Origin: Acholoe squamosa
Lineage: Eukaryota > Annelida > Polychaeta > Phyllodocida > Polynoidae
Assembly (NCBI GenBank): GCA_949317995.1
Contig: OX439037.1
Coordinates: forward strand, 16,976,324-17,040,323
Reading direction: 5' to 3'
Length of the DNA: 64,000 bases
Shown one piece after another: positions 42,477 through 55,101 of this stretch. A model generated the notes under the pieces. The model did not search any database, was not told where the DNA came from, and was given only the letters and a program-made list of their open reading frames with translations. Position 1 is the stretch's first letter, and each line of letters opens with the position of its first letter. The translations under genes and the position numbers were made by a program.

Positions 42477-42725
42477 CAGCAGGAGGGTTCTCCACCAGAT
42501 GTCTGTGTGTGATTGTATAACTATCAATCTCCACCCCAGACACCTGTGCACATGTGGGCGTGTACATTGTATATATACCGTACTGCTCGTGCAGAGTAGG
42601 GTCAGTGTCCTCTACCACTTGTCAATGATCATCATTCCATACTGACAAAGAGAGGAAAAGTACTTATTTTTAACGCTTTTTTTTCACTGTAGGAAATTAA
42701 CATAATTCAACCGTCTTCCTCGCCA

Positions 42726-42757
42726 CCCCCCCCCCCCCAAAAAAAAGGGGGGGGGGG
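42726..42757. repeat. C13-A8-G11 homopolymer hairpin
   Basis: Thirteen C, eight A, then eleven G in direct succession. It can fold as a pure G:C stem with an A loop. Confidence 0.95.
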
Positions 42758-43473
42758 CAGGATTTCGATTTCCTACACCAGCATTAAATGTGGAATCTCT
42801 AAATTCGGGTGCAGGACCGTGACTTTCCTCAAAATTTGCATTATTTCATATAGGACTGGGACCGGGTGGCTAACATAAGCCCAAAAATCTTAGTGTCTAC
42901 CCATGTATAAATATCAATAAAGACAATCTATTTAAGATGACGGACGCCCAAGCCCCCCCCCCCCATCTCTGTGTGACCCCATCGTTATACGGCACTAGCA
43001 TATTGCTAATACTGAGAGAATCAGCTAGGTGGCTCATGTAGTTGGGGGCTAGATCAACGATTGGCCTCTTTGTATAGTTTACTTTGATGCTCCCTTCCTC
43101 ATTAACTACTAGTAGCTATTTTCTGAAATTTATATCTATGCATGGCAAATACTTTCAACTTTAACTAGATAAGCTTAGATTAAATGTAGCAGTTCAAATA
43201 CATTAGAAATAAAACTTTAAGATTTCAATAAGAGGTCACATATCACCCAGATTGAGTACACCCAGGCCATTGTTTCCGTATCAAGCTAATCTACTCCCCT
43301 CACACCTGAAACAATAGGGAGGTACTTAGGGTGATTAAGTTAGGGGCAAGGTGCAGTTTGTCACCCCAATCAGTGTTATCAGTCACCATTGTTTAGTGGT
43401 GTGAACAGTGGCTGATAAGAAATTTACCCAGAATGCACTGCTGTGGATTCGGGGGCCTACCCATGAAGCAAAG

Positions 43474-43551
43474 CAAGATGGCGACCTCCATGACCTGATA
43501 TGCTAGTGCCCTATAGGGAACAGTCATTCCTGTGTGGAGGTGGCCATCTTG
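43474..43551. repeat. Inverted YY1-like motifs
   Basis: CAAGATGGCGACCTCCA and, 44 bp on, TGGAGGTGGCCATCTTG are inverted repeats with one mismatch. Each contains a YY1-type AAGATGGC core. Confidence 0.7.
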
Positions 43552-43584
43552 AAATTAGTTATGTAACTGGCCCCCGACGGCCAG

Positions 43585-43682
43585 GGGAATGTGTCAGTGC
43601 CCGCGCATATGTGCACCACACACATCCCGAGGGGATAAGAAAGAGGAGAAATAGACCCTTTTAAGTGGGCTAGGGAAGCCCG
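43585..43682 (+). mobile_element. SINE-like element, copy 3, 5'-truncated
   Basis: Contains only the 3' half, from GAATGTGTCAGTGCCCGCGC to TAGGGAAGCCC. 5' truncation fits target-primed reverse transcription. Confidence 0.85.
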
Positions 43683-43689
43683 ATCTAAT

Positions 43690-45700
43690 GTAGATACTCC
43701 ACTTCACAAAAGTATGCAGGGGTGAGAGGTGATCGAAGGAAGGGGGGGGGGCAAAGAGAAGGGTTCGAGGTGTCCCAGTAAAACAGGTAGGGGGTCATCC
43801 AAATAACCATTACTGACTAAAAGTCCACAGAGTATCAAGAATATGAACAGTTTTAGGTACCCCCACCCACTCATCCGTACATAATCGTTGTCGATCTACA
43901 CTTTTTAATGGTTAATTACCTTAAATAACATTGAAAAGGGTCATATAAAAGTGTGAGAATGAGTTAATATGAGTGTCATCTATTTTCTCTTGTATTCCTA
44001 TTTTAACTGTATGTACAAGACTTAACCTATTCACCTACCCCCACATATGCTACCCCTGTTTACCAATCTCTCAAAATACAATCTTTGCACTTAGGCTAAG
44101 TAGTGACTCTATAGATACACGTTATAGTGTCAGGTTGAGTTTGTAAATTGTGTGTACTTAGGCTCTTGGAGGAATCGGGGCTAAGAACAACTACAAGCTA
44201 TCAGATATGTGAATTGTAGTTAGAAGGGCAGTGCGTTCCTTTGTTGCCGCTGTGCTCTTTCTCACATTAGATCTTCAGAGGACAGATCTCAAACATCCCT
44301 TGGAATGATTTATCGATTCATAGATATTTGGAATTAACTCTGTAGTCCCTTGACAAGAGATTTCTGCCCCCCCCCCTCCAATATAGCGGTAATGAGTTAG
44401 GGGAACATTATCTACATTTAGCAAGCCCCCTCTCCCACCAAAAGGACTAACGTTTTAGCGAACTGCAACCAAACCTTCCCATCCTTCAATACCATGTAGC
44501 CAATTCATCTTCATCAAAACATGTAAAAAAGAGAGAAAGGTCCATAGAAAAAAATCACAAAAAGCTCCGACCCCTGACTGTTACGTCCTTTGTACCTATT
44601 TTATGGGTAATACCAACATTTGGGGTCAATAAACCTACAACATTGGGCAAGCACAAAGAGCAACACACTGAATACACACAATGCTACATGACAACCCACT
44701 TCACTGCCATCTTTTCTTACTTCAAATATTTTTAAACAAAAAAGGACCAGTTGCCATGGAAACTGAGACTTCCGGTAAAGCATGACAGTGCCCCCTGCTG
44801 GGATGAGTGAGAGGAGGTTGAGGGGCGTTATCGGGACGCTTCAATGGGCATGGCATCACTCAAGAGATGTGTGACTTGGAGTGGGTGGTTTGAGGGCAAG
44901 GCATTCTGATTATTTTGATGTACAGCTGATTTCCTAGTGAAGGTAGCCAGGGAAAGAGTTCCGCACATATAGTATTTGAGGCATTAAAAAATGGTACACC
45001 CTCCACTAATTTTATACATCCTATACAAAAGGAGGCATAGCATGGCAGCTGTAACTAACTCCCCTTGGAGATATGTACACAAATGTAAGTTGCCTAGCAA
45101 CGGTATTCCCTGTGACATCACACCCCTGTGGAAAAACCGTCACTCTGAGTGGTCGCATCGTGCAAACCAGTCGCACCTACCTTAGCTCCGTCGAGAAGAT
45201 CAAATGGAGGCATAGGTGGTGATCTGACTCTTCCTGCATATTAAGGTGTTTTGTTTTTTCAGAGCTGACACCAATTCAAAAGAGTAAGGCTGACAATGAA
45301 AGTCATGAGGGGAAAGAAAGAATCAGGTGCCTCATGGTACAGCAGAGGCGTAGGAAGCAAACCTTCATTGGGGGGGGGGGGGCCCAGGGGGCCCCACCCC
45401 AGCCAACAAGAATTATCGGTTAGAGCGTGCTGATGTTGATGCATCGCTGTATGCGATTTATATAAAAGGTTATTCCTCGATGGCTTATCTTTAAACAATG
45501 CTGCCATTTTCCCTATCTTAATGACATATTTGTCCAATTTGAGTAGTGAGCTATGGGAATCTTGTACATTTTATAGTGGGGCTTGACACATATTGGGGGG
45601 GGGGGCAGACATATTCAGGCCCCACCTCCTCTGTGATTGGGGGTCCCAGGCCCCCCTGGCCCCCCTTTTCCTACGCCCCTGGTAAAGGGATGAAAGTCAC
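43690..45700. other. Non-coding stretch with poly-C/G runs
   Basis: Poly-G at 43742, 45371 and 45595; poly-C at 44371. The 45340-45680 segment (GGCGTAGGAAGC...TTTCCTACGCCCCTG) is an inverted poly-G/C-rich repeat seen in part at 13150. No gene was recognised. Confidence 0.45.
45089..45101. promoter_or_regulatory. RFX X-box-like palindrome
   Basis: GTTGCCTAGCAAC is close to the RFX-bound X-box, and TGACATCAC lies 15 bp further on. Similar GTTGCTAG/CTAGCAAC words occur in the MGAT5 intron repeats, so repeat origin is possible. Confidence 0.3.
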
Positions 45701-45719
45701 AGAGCGCAGAAATCCCTGA

Positions 45720-45957
45720 AATGCTTGAAGAGAACCGATTGAATAGGTTTTGTATAGTAATATATAAGCCTTTTGAACCGGAAAATCCCTGAAATCAGGG
45801 AAAACCCGGAAGACTCCCATCCCTGATGGTAGCAGTGAAATGCTTGAAGAGAACCGATTGAATAGGTTTTGTATTGTAATATATAAGCCTTTTGAACCGG
45901 AAAATCCCTGAAATCAGGGAAAACCCGGAAGACTCCCATCCCTGATGGTAGCAGTGG
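45720..45957 (+). repeat. 119-bp tandem duplication (2 copies)
   Basis: ATGCTTGAAGAGAACCGATT starts at 45721 and 45840. The units differ at about one base in 119 (GTATAG versus GTATTG), so the duplication is recent. Confidence 0.97.
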
Positions 45958-46154
45958 TTTATTGAGTCCATATTGGGGTCCATATAAATGATGGGTACCA
46001 TCATAGAGCCATGCAGTAAAGGTGTTATTGTGACAGCTGCCTTTATGGGTGTCCTGGGGGCATTAGTAGTATTGTTATAAATGGAAGTCATTGAGTTGGT
46101 GTTATATGGTGTCTACATCTGAATCCCACTATACTGTTTTATATATTGGTGATA

Positions 46155-46300
46155 TGAGGGTTAATCCTGTAAGGACTGCATGATGCCCCAGATTTATATT
46201 CCTTTGTTGTCATGATGCACCAATGCTGTGCTGGAGTCTAATCATTCCTGCATCGTGGCACAAGGGCACGATGCAGCAATGCACTAACTCTTAAACCTCC
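46155..46300. repeat. ATGATGCA fold-back repeat copy
   Basis: GGGTTAATCCTGTAAGGACT, GCATGATGCCCCAGATTTAT, CATGATGCACCAATGC and CTAACTCTTAAACC mark the two edges and body. Confidence 0.75.
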
Positions 46301-47640
46301 TAACCACCAGCATAAAGACAAGGCATGCAATCCTAATGCCCTATTGTCTATCCATATTACATCTATCTATGAGCATTACATATTCAGAAATAAAAAATGA
46401 CTTTAAAACAAAAGTCCTTTCATAAACTTATGAATTAGAACCCCTGAAATAAGGGTTTTGTATGTTAATGTATTGGGCTTTGGCTCTGCATCTTAAATAT
46501 GGGGCAGCAATGTGCATTGCTTGTAACTGAAAAAGAAATAAAATTTAAATTTTTTGGCAGATGTTATGTACCATAAATTCTTTGATTTGAGGTTCATATT
46601 ATATTTGAATCAAATCAAAATTGTAGTTTATTGCTAGGCCAGTAATGCAGGTAATGTTGCTTTTATCAGAGAATTTAAGGTAATTGCAGTTAGTTAGACT
46701 CTCTGCTGTCCCAAAGCTCTGGCCCCTTTATACTTGATAGTCTTTTCCATTACATTGTTTCTCCAGAATTAAAATCAATAGCCTTGAGCAAGTCTAGCTT
46801 GTGGTCTGACATCAGCCCTCCCATTCACAGACAGGAACCAACTCCAAGCAGGTGTTAAGTAGTGTTTTAGTCCTATCTTTCACAAGACATCTGCTTGGAG
46901 GACCAGATGCTACTCACCCAGGTTATTCGCACCACCAAGCCACTATTCCCATAACTCCTGCCAAAACTGTGCTATTCGCACCACACTATCAACAAAAGGC
47001 GGGAAAGCTGATACATGGATCAACATCATATACCTTCACCATTGCAGGCAAAAAGTGTCTTATGGCTGCCAACCAACTGACTCTATAAAATGTAGACAAT
47101 TACTCAAAATTTACAATAGTTGGTACTGAAATACCTTTTCCTGCAAGACCCCTACATCTCCTCCTTTAATGACACTACAAATTCAATAAGCAATTCTCCC
47201 TCTTATTTATAAAATTTCCATCTTTTTTTAAACTTATTCGCACCACCAAAATGACTGAAAATGAGAGGACCCTAGCCGTCTCCTATAACTCTTTTCGAGT
47301 TAAAAATCCCTCAAATTATGGAAAACGTCAGACTCTCTATATTCTAGGAACTATATTTGCCTCATTTCCTTTTCTTGTTGTAGAGCTTCAACTAAATCAG
47401 TGTAGTGGTTTGAAGCCTGTCTGTCCCTTAGAGATTTATGCTCTTAGTATCTAATAAACCTGAATCAGGGGAAAGGAGCATCTGAGGACAGAAGGCAACC
47501 ACTGCTACCGGTTCCCTATCATAAAATTCATTGTACGGGCGTGGTCCTCTGGAGGTAGTATGGGGTGAAAACACTTATCCTGAGGCATAAGACACGAGTG
47601 AAATATCTCCCATAAATCACAAAAGGTGCCATATAAATCA
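46301..47640. other. Non-coding stretch with TATTCGCACCAC words
   Basis: TATTCGCACCAC occurs at about 46923, 46974 and 47236. Open frames at 46852-47088 and 47251-47454 show no recognisable domain. They may be a decayed repeat or pseudogene. Confidence 0.35.
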
Positions 47641-47860
47641 TAAAGATTCCTCCCCTCAGGGCATGTCCCCTTCCCACGTTACTTCCATCTGGACAAGGTA
47701 GGCGGCGCTATGAGGTGCTACCAGCCTCGTTTGTGTAACAACCTGTTGACGTAGGTCACCGCTAGGTGGCCGCCGTGTGACCTCTGACCTGCGCACACTG
47801 ACCCCAGCGTTCCCTTCCAATCCCGTCGTACTCCGCGTCATGGCGTGCGCATGCGTGGAA
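47640..47860. promoter_or_regulatory. CpG-richer patch with NRF1-type site
   Basis: TGCGCATGCGTG at 47846-47857 fits the NRF1 consensus, amid CGCGTCATGGCG and GGCGGCGCTATGAGG. It is a candidate promoter, direction unknown. It could serve an upstream AMBRA1 exon on the - strand, but no coding exon was identified. Confidence 0.3.
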
Positions 47861-48250
47861 GACACCCAAACAAACAAGTCCTTAGTCTCTGACAAACGCA
47901 GTGGTAAACATGAAAGACAAACAATGACCTCTTTGAATAGCAGACACATTGGGAAACACTGGGCGATCATAGGAGAACATTCCCATAGAGCGGACATTGA
48001 CTTCTGTACCTGCTGACAAATGTAAACAAATGACTCTCCTAATCACGTTTCTGGTCTGTTCAGCCCTGGGGGCTTTTGATTTTGTTAAAGGAAATAGGTA
48101 GCCCCTACAGAAGAGTGTTTTCTTCCACAGACTATGCGTCTGAGACTAGACTAAAACCTAAGGTTACCTGCTCTTGAAAAGTTCTAATGATTTAAAAAAG
48201 TACATATACCAATATCAAATATACCATTGAATCTGTGCTCAGATTACAAA

Positions 48251-48252
<2 letters not shown>

Positions 48253-48282
<30 letters not shown>
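48253..48282. repeat. Poly-T (30)
   Basis: A pure homopolymer, possibly the reversed tail of a retroposed sequence. Confidence 0.97.
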
Positions 48283-48283
<1 letters not shown>

Positions 48284-51200
48284 GTAGGGAATCATAACGA
48301 GGAACCCCAAACATGAACAGAAATTATCACTATAAACCGACCCATTTCACAAGAAGTTATGCATGGTATCACATTAGATTGAAATATTTTCCTATTCTTT
48401 GACTTTCATTGCCACTAAGATCAGAATGCACAGTGTTCTGGGAAACACTGTTACTGGTTCTTTAATTGATAATGAATTCAACTTCACATAAGGCCATCTG
48501 TTCCATCCCCCTGTACACTAAGCCTTGCCAGCCTCAGTACCTGCCCTATTATAGATACTATACCAGACCTCAGGGTGACCCTTGACCCCCTGTCCCTAGG
48601 TGTGACCCCTACTTTAAGATGATGGCACAGTGCCAGTGTCCAACCCTCTGGTGTCATCCTACCACTTATAGTTATTTTAAGTACATTTATATCAGTCCAT
48701 TACAAGGACACCTGTAATTCAGCTACTGCCATGTGGCAAAAGGACATGGGGATATATATGTAGTGTTTTTTTTTTTCAGTTTCAGAAATTCCATTCCGGA
48801 CTGACACATTTTGCAGGGGATATTGATAGTGCAATACAGAAATGACTTAAACTCAAAAGGATGGAATGTGTATCATTCTGCAATTTATGGAGAACCACCT
48901 AAAGCTGCATTTAACACATGTCAAAATAGGCTCAAAATAACCTTTCAAAATAAAACCATAGTGTTGTAGATTTTAATACAATAGTAGAGAATAGTCCTGT
49001 GAGACATGGCGCGGCGACTTGTAATCTTGTGTCTAGTTTTAGTTGGTGAGACAGATAGGGCATACTATCATCTGGGCTTTTGGTAGTATATAGCACAAAT
49101 TCAACCTGAACTACCCACTGCAGCTAAGTACTAATAGTCTGTAGACTGTCCATTCTGCATGCACCTCACTCAGCTGCCACAGGGACCTGTCTTATTCAAT
49201 GTTCAATGCCATAGTCAACAGTAGTGTCATTATGAGTGTACACTGTCTCAGATTGCCAGGAGCCTGCTCTGCCTCCCCACCCCCCCCCCCCCCCCACACA
49301 CACACACACACAACTGCCAATCACTTGTAATAGTCTGTACCTCGTCACGGGCCAGTGGTCAGCAAACTGGCCAGTTCACTCCACCTCTCTGTAGAGGGGG
49401 AGCACAGTGTAAGTTCCTCGGTGTACATACATGTTTTCAGTGTTCCACAAAATCGTTTATATAATGAAAGGAGTAATCAAATTAATCTTTCATCACCAAT
49501 AGTAGATACATATTCTGAGATAGCATTATTTCAATGTAAACTAAAAATTTTACACAGAAAAGAATGTAGCAGTTCCACAAGGTGGCCTTACACTTCAACC
49601 TCCTCTGATTTACAAAAATGCACATATGGCAACACACACTTTAGCACTGATTTCTCCATAGAGATCTTTGACAGTGAATACTTTGTTCAAATACAGAAAA
49701 TATGATCCAATTGTACCATAACCCACTGAGATAAAACCTGTACTACATATATATAGTAGTTTCAAAATGAACAATTCTAAAACAAAGGCTACAAGGATGC
49801 ATTTCTGAATCTTAAAATGCTCTAATGCTAATCTGCCATAGGGCTCCAAATGATGAAATGTCTTATCTGCGAATAAAACCAAAAGTATGAGATATATTCT
49901 GAAAATTCCTTCACTGATAAGTAAAGTACACACACTGTTGTTATTACATTAGAATAGTGAGCAGGAATAGTCCATAGCAGAGGAGCCACAAACAAAAATA
50001 GATTGCAAGGCCTCCCTATCCCTTACACCGTGGCGACTGTGAACCATACACTAGTCTACTCATCTCACGAGTAGTACTCACTAGTCGCCGCGCTAATAAT
50101 TCAATGAAATCACACCATCCTTCTCTCCCAGCCTTCGTAAAATTATTTTTATCTTTCCTCATACAGAGTCTGGGGTTAAAGTACGCCGGCAGCCCGCCAT
50201 GTCGGTGTCCATAGATCCTAAATGGCAAATGACATACGTGCAGGGATACAGATACAAACAGATCCACACAGAGATGCACACACTTGACCTTGATGACGTG
50301 ACCAAACATGTCACCACCCTTCATGTTGCCATGACAACACGACAACTTAATGACAGTATCCATGTCCTGGGCCCCACAATGATCACCTGCGGCCCTGCAA
50401 TCTGCATAACGAGCACCCACATGCAGCACGCCCCCTCGTGTGTAAGGGGTGAACTGCAGCCCCCCAGTCCGACCTGAGGGGACCCATGAGGGTTCCCATG
50501 GCAAGCTAGGGTCGAACATGTTAGGGTTAGAAGGAGGGGCACCTGTGACATGGTGTTATGGTGAAGGTGGTCTGAGGTGGGTGTTGTATTCCCATATGTC
50601 ATCATCTATCTTGTCACTTATGCCAGCGTAGTACCCTGCATATTTATAAAGCGCTGCTTCCACTGCCGTCGGTTGGGCCAAGTTTTACTAGAAACCCAAC
50701 TAAAATTTTCCATACTTTTGCAAAAATCATAATACGTCGGATTAATGAAAATTTGCCTAACTGATGGCATTAAAACCATCGCTTAACTCTTAAAACCCGC
50801 GTGTTTTCCATATCAGGGATGTGATTTGAAAATCCCAAAAGTGTCCCAATATAGGGTATTCAACACGAAAAAAAATGAGTGCACAGGCACTCTGTATAAT
50901 GCGTTTAATAGTTTTGTGGTGTTATATATTAAATGTATGTAAAATGTCAGTTGCACATGTAGCACCACAGGCCCAGGGCATGAAGGTCCATGGGTCGGGG
51001 GGGGGCATGCCCCTGGGAGCATTTTTGTTGTTGAGATTTTAGATTTCCGGAGGCTCCTGGTAATTATATTTCATATATAGAAATTAGCCACATGATTAAG
51101 TGGGGATCTGATATTGTCTGAAAAATTGTGATTCTTAGAATTGGTCTATCTGTGGCAGCCAGAATACCAGACCCCCCCCCGCCTTCCCAGTAAAATATTT

Positions 51201-53500
51201 TCTCAACGGATTTGGGAAATCACAAGGGTCGACATTTTTGCTCACAATTGTAGGAAATCCTTCAATTGTAGGAGAATACACATCCCTGCATATATAGTGG
51301 TAAAGTACTGCATTTTTTTTATTTATTTTTTTTTACATTTGTGCATATGGATTTAAAAGGGTTAAGCTAGGTGCTACCAGAGCTTAATGTGCCTTTGTTC
51401 CAAAAATCATGCCACATCTGTTCTACACGATGAATTTTTAAAATGCTATATAATATTGTAGCTAGGATCTCTGACCCCCATGGACCCACTATGTTGCTGT
51501 TGGGGTTAGGGGTAGTGTAGTAAAAGTATATCAAACGAAAGGTCTCAGGGTCCCTCTTTTTTTTTTAACCACAGGAGAACTAAATCTTCATGTGCAAGCG
51601 TCGCCTTAATCTGTATGTGGGGTATAATGGTAGTAAAACCTTTACTACTGAAAACCCGTACAAGGTACCCCCATATGTTAAACTAGAGGTGCCGGTACCA
51701 CATATTGATATACACTCAATAATAAGTGTGCGCCTTGTGTTTCTTGGATACATTGCATGAGCTCAAAACACACCATACCTTTACAGAAACCGTTAACAAA
51801 GTAATATTGTCTTCCTATAATCACACTTCTAGGAAACACGTTAATCTTAGTAAGTGGGAGGGGGGGGGGAGGGCTTTATGTCTCTATAAAGGTTAGATAC
51901 AGGCTTACATTAGCGGCGGTGTGGCTCCTAGGAGATCTTCTCAGACAAGAACATTCATTTTTCCCCCTTTTGATTCAAGGAACACTTCATGTATTACATG
52001 TACAAATACTATTGACTTTTAGCTTATATGACGTCAAGCGCTGGGACGCCAAACATGTTATTTGGCTAATCAATCAATTGGCCATGCTGTGAATAGCTTG
52101 TAATGTGCAGTCTGCTCAAATAAGTCCCGTCGCAGCTACATTTTGGGTCTGAAAAGGTTGCCATTCCTTACCATAGTCTTTAAACATCTGGTAAATTCCC
52201 ATGTATAAGCTACACCCTGAATTCTGGGTGGTCCCAAGCCATATCAAGGGTCTGAAACAGTCTATAAGGCGCGGCTTATAGGCGGGATCATATGATCAAT
52301 ATGTGACCGGATCCATCCACTGTGACAGTGACACAGTCATGATCACATCACTGATCCACCCCCTCCCTACCCCACCCCTCTCACCCCAGATACCCCACTC
52401 CCCATGCAGAGAGGGTACGGAACCATCAATCACCCTGGACTCTTCTAATCAATAAGCTGTCATAACTGACCCCCTAGCCTAGCAGCCACCCCTATCCCAG
52501 ACACACGGCCTCACATCTCCAGCAGAGCAGGGGACGCATGGGCATGGGAAGGGCAACGCAGGTCAGGGATGGAGAGATACATGTATAGGAGAGAGAGAAG
52601 AATATCTAAATATTCTTCCCTGTATTGTCTCTATCTAAACATTTCCCTTTCCATGTGTTTTGGCAATTTAATTTGTTTGTTTATCTTTTTTTTCTTCTCT
52701 CTTTCAATGCTTGTATTTTCTCTGCAGGAATTTTTTTTTCAATTTCCCCTGTTTTCCCTATTTCCCCTGATCGGAATTGATGCTGGGAGTTTAATAGTGC
52801 ATAGTGCCAGGGTACACAAGGCGCACATTGAAGCTATATTTCTACCCTCTTGCAATGTTCCCACTTCTACACGTTTATTACAATGTGCAAGATGCCCTAC
52901 AGCGTGACCTGACTTCAATCAAACACTCACTTTTATTTCTAGGCACGTATCATAGATCGGATCACTCACACCGCCCTGCCACCCAACCTCAATAATTTTC
53001 CTGTTAATACATCTCATTTATCTGTGCAGTATATTTATTGAGGAGAGATCAGGATCAATCAATCATGAATATGGAATCGTGATAAAGCTGTGCCTAGAAG
53101 ATCAAGCTGGAGGGGTCCAGTCTGAGTAAGAGTAACTCAAGAGAGGAGTGACTGAAAAGGGTGTAAAGTGAAGGCCATGGGCAAAGAGATCATTTCATGT
53201 ATGGGGGGGGGGGGGCCTCCCAATTTTTCAATCTTTGATATGGGATTCATGTTTATGACGACCTGACAATAATGAGGAGAGCCATAGAAAATATATTCCA
53301 GTCTTTTTAATTCGCCTTTCAAAAAATGGCTTTTGCTTTAGTCTCTTGTTCCCTACATGGAATAAATATGATCTGCATTATATCTATTGTTAGTGGTAGT
53401 GAACCTTACAGCCACATGACATGGGTGTATGACGCCCAGTTGGTCTGACCTCAACTCACCCTCTGACCCCCTGCATACTGTGGTGGGTCGGAGGTTATAT
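48283..53500. other. Non-coding stretch
   Basis: Poly-C then (CA)n at about 49270-49313; poly-G at 51000, 51855 and 53203. Long overlapping frames on both strands at 50016-50605 in a slightly CpG-richer patch have no family signal. TATAAGGCGCGGCTTATAGG near 52264 resembles other repeat fragments here. Confidence 0.4.
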
Positions 53501-53504
53501 GGGG

Positions 53505-53706
53505 TATTTGAGGGTTAGCCCTTTAAAATTCATATTCTTGCCGTTATGATGCACCAATGCAGTGCCAGCACGTCATTATGACAGAACTGGATTGATCAGT
53601 ACGTCATGCTAACCCCTTGGAAGTATGTCAGGCCGATTGGACTGTCATGATGCTTGTATGCAGCACTGGCGAGTTACCCACCAGGGTTATGCACCATGCC
53701 GACCAA
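53505..53706. repeat. ATGATGCA fold-back repeat, host of a SINE insertion
   Basis: GAGGGTTAGCCCTTTAAAAT at the left, TTATGATGCACCAATGCAGT, GTCATGATGCTTGTATGCAG and CACTGGCGAG inside. The SINE-like copy 4 is inserted at its right part. Confidence 0.75.
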
Positions 53707-53718
53707 CAAGTACGATTC

Positions 53719-53896
53719 GTGTGAGTAATAGATGTTTAACGCCATTTCGACAGCTCAGGTCATATTCATGGCGAGAACTACATTACACAATTTCACAGAT
53801 GAATGTGTCAGTTCCCGCGCATATGTGCACCACACAAATCCTGAGGGGATAGTAAAGAGGAGATATAGACCCTTTTAAGTGGGCTAGGGAAGCCCG
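53719..53896 (+). mobile_element. SINE-like element, copy 4
   Basis: Full length (178 bp), flanked by the 13-bp direct repeat ACAAGTACGATTC (53706-53718 and 53897-53909). The flanking phrase is unrelated to those of the other copies, which proves a true target duplication. Confidence 0.92.
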
Positions 53897-54361
53897 ACAA
53901 GTACGATTCAGTATTGCACTATGTGGGTTAACTTTTGCATTGTACGTTATCTCTGCATTACTTGTCTTACATACCAGCTACCTGAGCTGCCAGGGTACAT
54001 ACCCGGTAATAATCTGAGTGTTTATCACACATTCTATATTTATTATTTACATACATGTAATATTTTTCGTTGTCATGAAACATGAATGCAGCCTTGGTGA
54101 GTGACTAGGCAGTGCTGCATTCATGTACTATGATGAACTGACAGGATAGATACATCTTTAGCGTTGAATAGATTTTCTATTTGATGAAAAGTAGCTGGAA
54201 CTCATGCTCCAAAAACCTTACCTGCAGAGCTGAGTCAATACCTTTAATAATGATAAGGAATCAAGGAGGTTTACTCACCTACAAGGGAGAACAGACACAA
54301 GAACATTAGTATAATGTAACACAATTACACAATCAACATAAGAAAGGAAACATATCAGTAC

Positions 54362-54600
54362 TACCCCGTAATCTCTCGCATATAAGACGCGTCCTCTACG
54401 CCAAACAAATGCCTACTGCGTCTTATAAGATTTCCTCAAGTTGGGGGTGCGTCTTATACGAGGGGTATATTTACTATAGAACAGTATTGAAATTACAAAT
54501 ATCACCCCTAAGAGGTGCGTCTTATACGCAAAACAGCAATTGGCAAGTTAGGGGTGCGTCTTATATGCGCACTGCGTCTTATACGCAGGAGATTACGGTA
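54362..54600. mobile_element. TA-flanked MITE with CTTATACG repeats, copy 2
   Basis: The ends TACCCCGTAATCTCTCGCAT and CGCAGGAGATTACGGTA are inverted. The interior GTGCGTCTTATACG words match 29693-29929, which establishes the family. Confidence 0.85.
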
Positions 54601-54779
54601 GTAACTAACGTTGCATATAATTCAACAAGTTACATATTCTAAGTGGCAGTTACCTTCTGGGCCATGTCGTAGCTGTCCCTTTAACCAAAATAACTTTTAA
54701 AGCGAAACGCACCCTCCTTAATCCAAGTAAAATGGTTAAGGCTAGGGCACAGCCCTAAGATACCTATGGTCAACTGTGT

Positions 54780-55095
54780 TCTATGTGCTATTCTAAACTA
54801 TGCTATAACTAAATGCTGACAAATAGTGAGTAATTACTGACATATATTGACTAATTGCTGAGAAATGTTGACTAGATACTGACAAGATGGAGCAGGTTAG
54901 GTCTAAGACCTGAAAGACCCGAGTTTTTAATGCAATTTTCAATGCTATTTTCAATTCAATTTTCAATATTCAATCAGATATTGACAAATAGTGAGTGATT
55001 ACTGACATATGTTGATGAACTGCTGACCAATAATGAGCAATTACTAACATAAATTGATTAATTGCTGACAAATAGTGCATTATTACTGACATATT
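54780..55095. repeat. Degenerate repeats of GACAAATAGTGAGTAATTACTGA
   Basis: CTGACAAATAGTGAGTAATT, TTGACAAATAGTGAGTGATT, CTGACCAATAATGAGCAATT and CTGACAAATAGTGCATTATT recur, with spacing of roughly 40 bp in the best part. They lie immediately left of the 38-bp array. Confidence 0.7.
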
Positions 55096-55101
55096 TGCTA
55101 A

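Noticed and set aside
45183-45236. Short - strand segment between a weak acceptor and GTAGGT donor, in the right phase for AMBRA1
   Set aside because: Its translation (MQEESDHHLCLHLIFSTELR, including upstream bases) does not resemble the conserved STFLLAFSPD region, and the acceptor lacks a good pyrimidine tract.
47656-47997. 113-codon - strand frame beside the NRF1-type site
   Set aside because: No similarity to AMBRA1 or any family I know. Its length is explained by low stop density in GC-richer DNA.
50016-50605. Overlapping open frames on both strands in a CpG-richer patch, tested as AMBRA1 5' exons
   Set aside because: None contains the expected N-terminal WD40 sequence and splice sites are unconvincing. 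A 5' UTR cannot be excluded.
54219-54290. - strand acceptor/donor pair (CCTTGTAG ... CTGCAG|GTAAGG) as a possible exon
   Set aside because: All three frames contain stops or no family signal. It could at most be an untranslated exon.
54409-54642. 77-codon frame with repeated ASYT/RGASYT peptides
   Set aside because: It is created by the reiterated GTCTTATACG words of a MITE.
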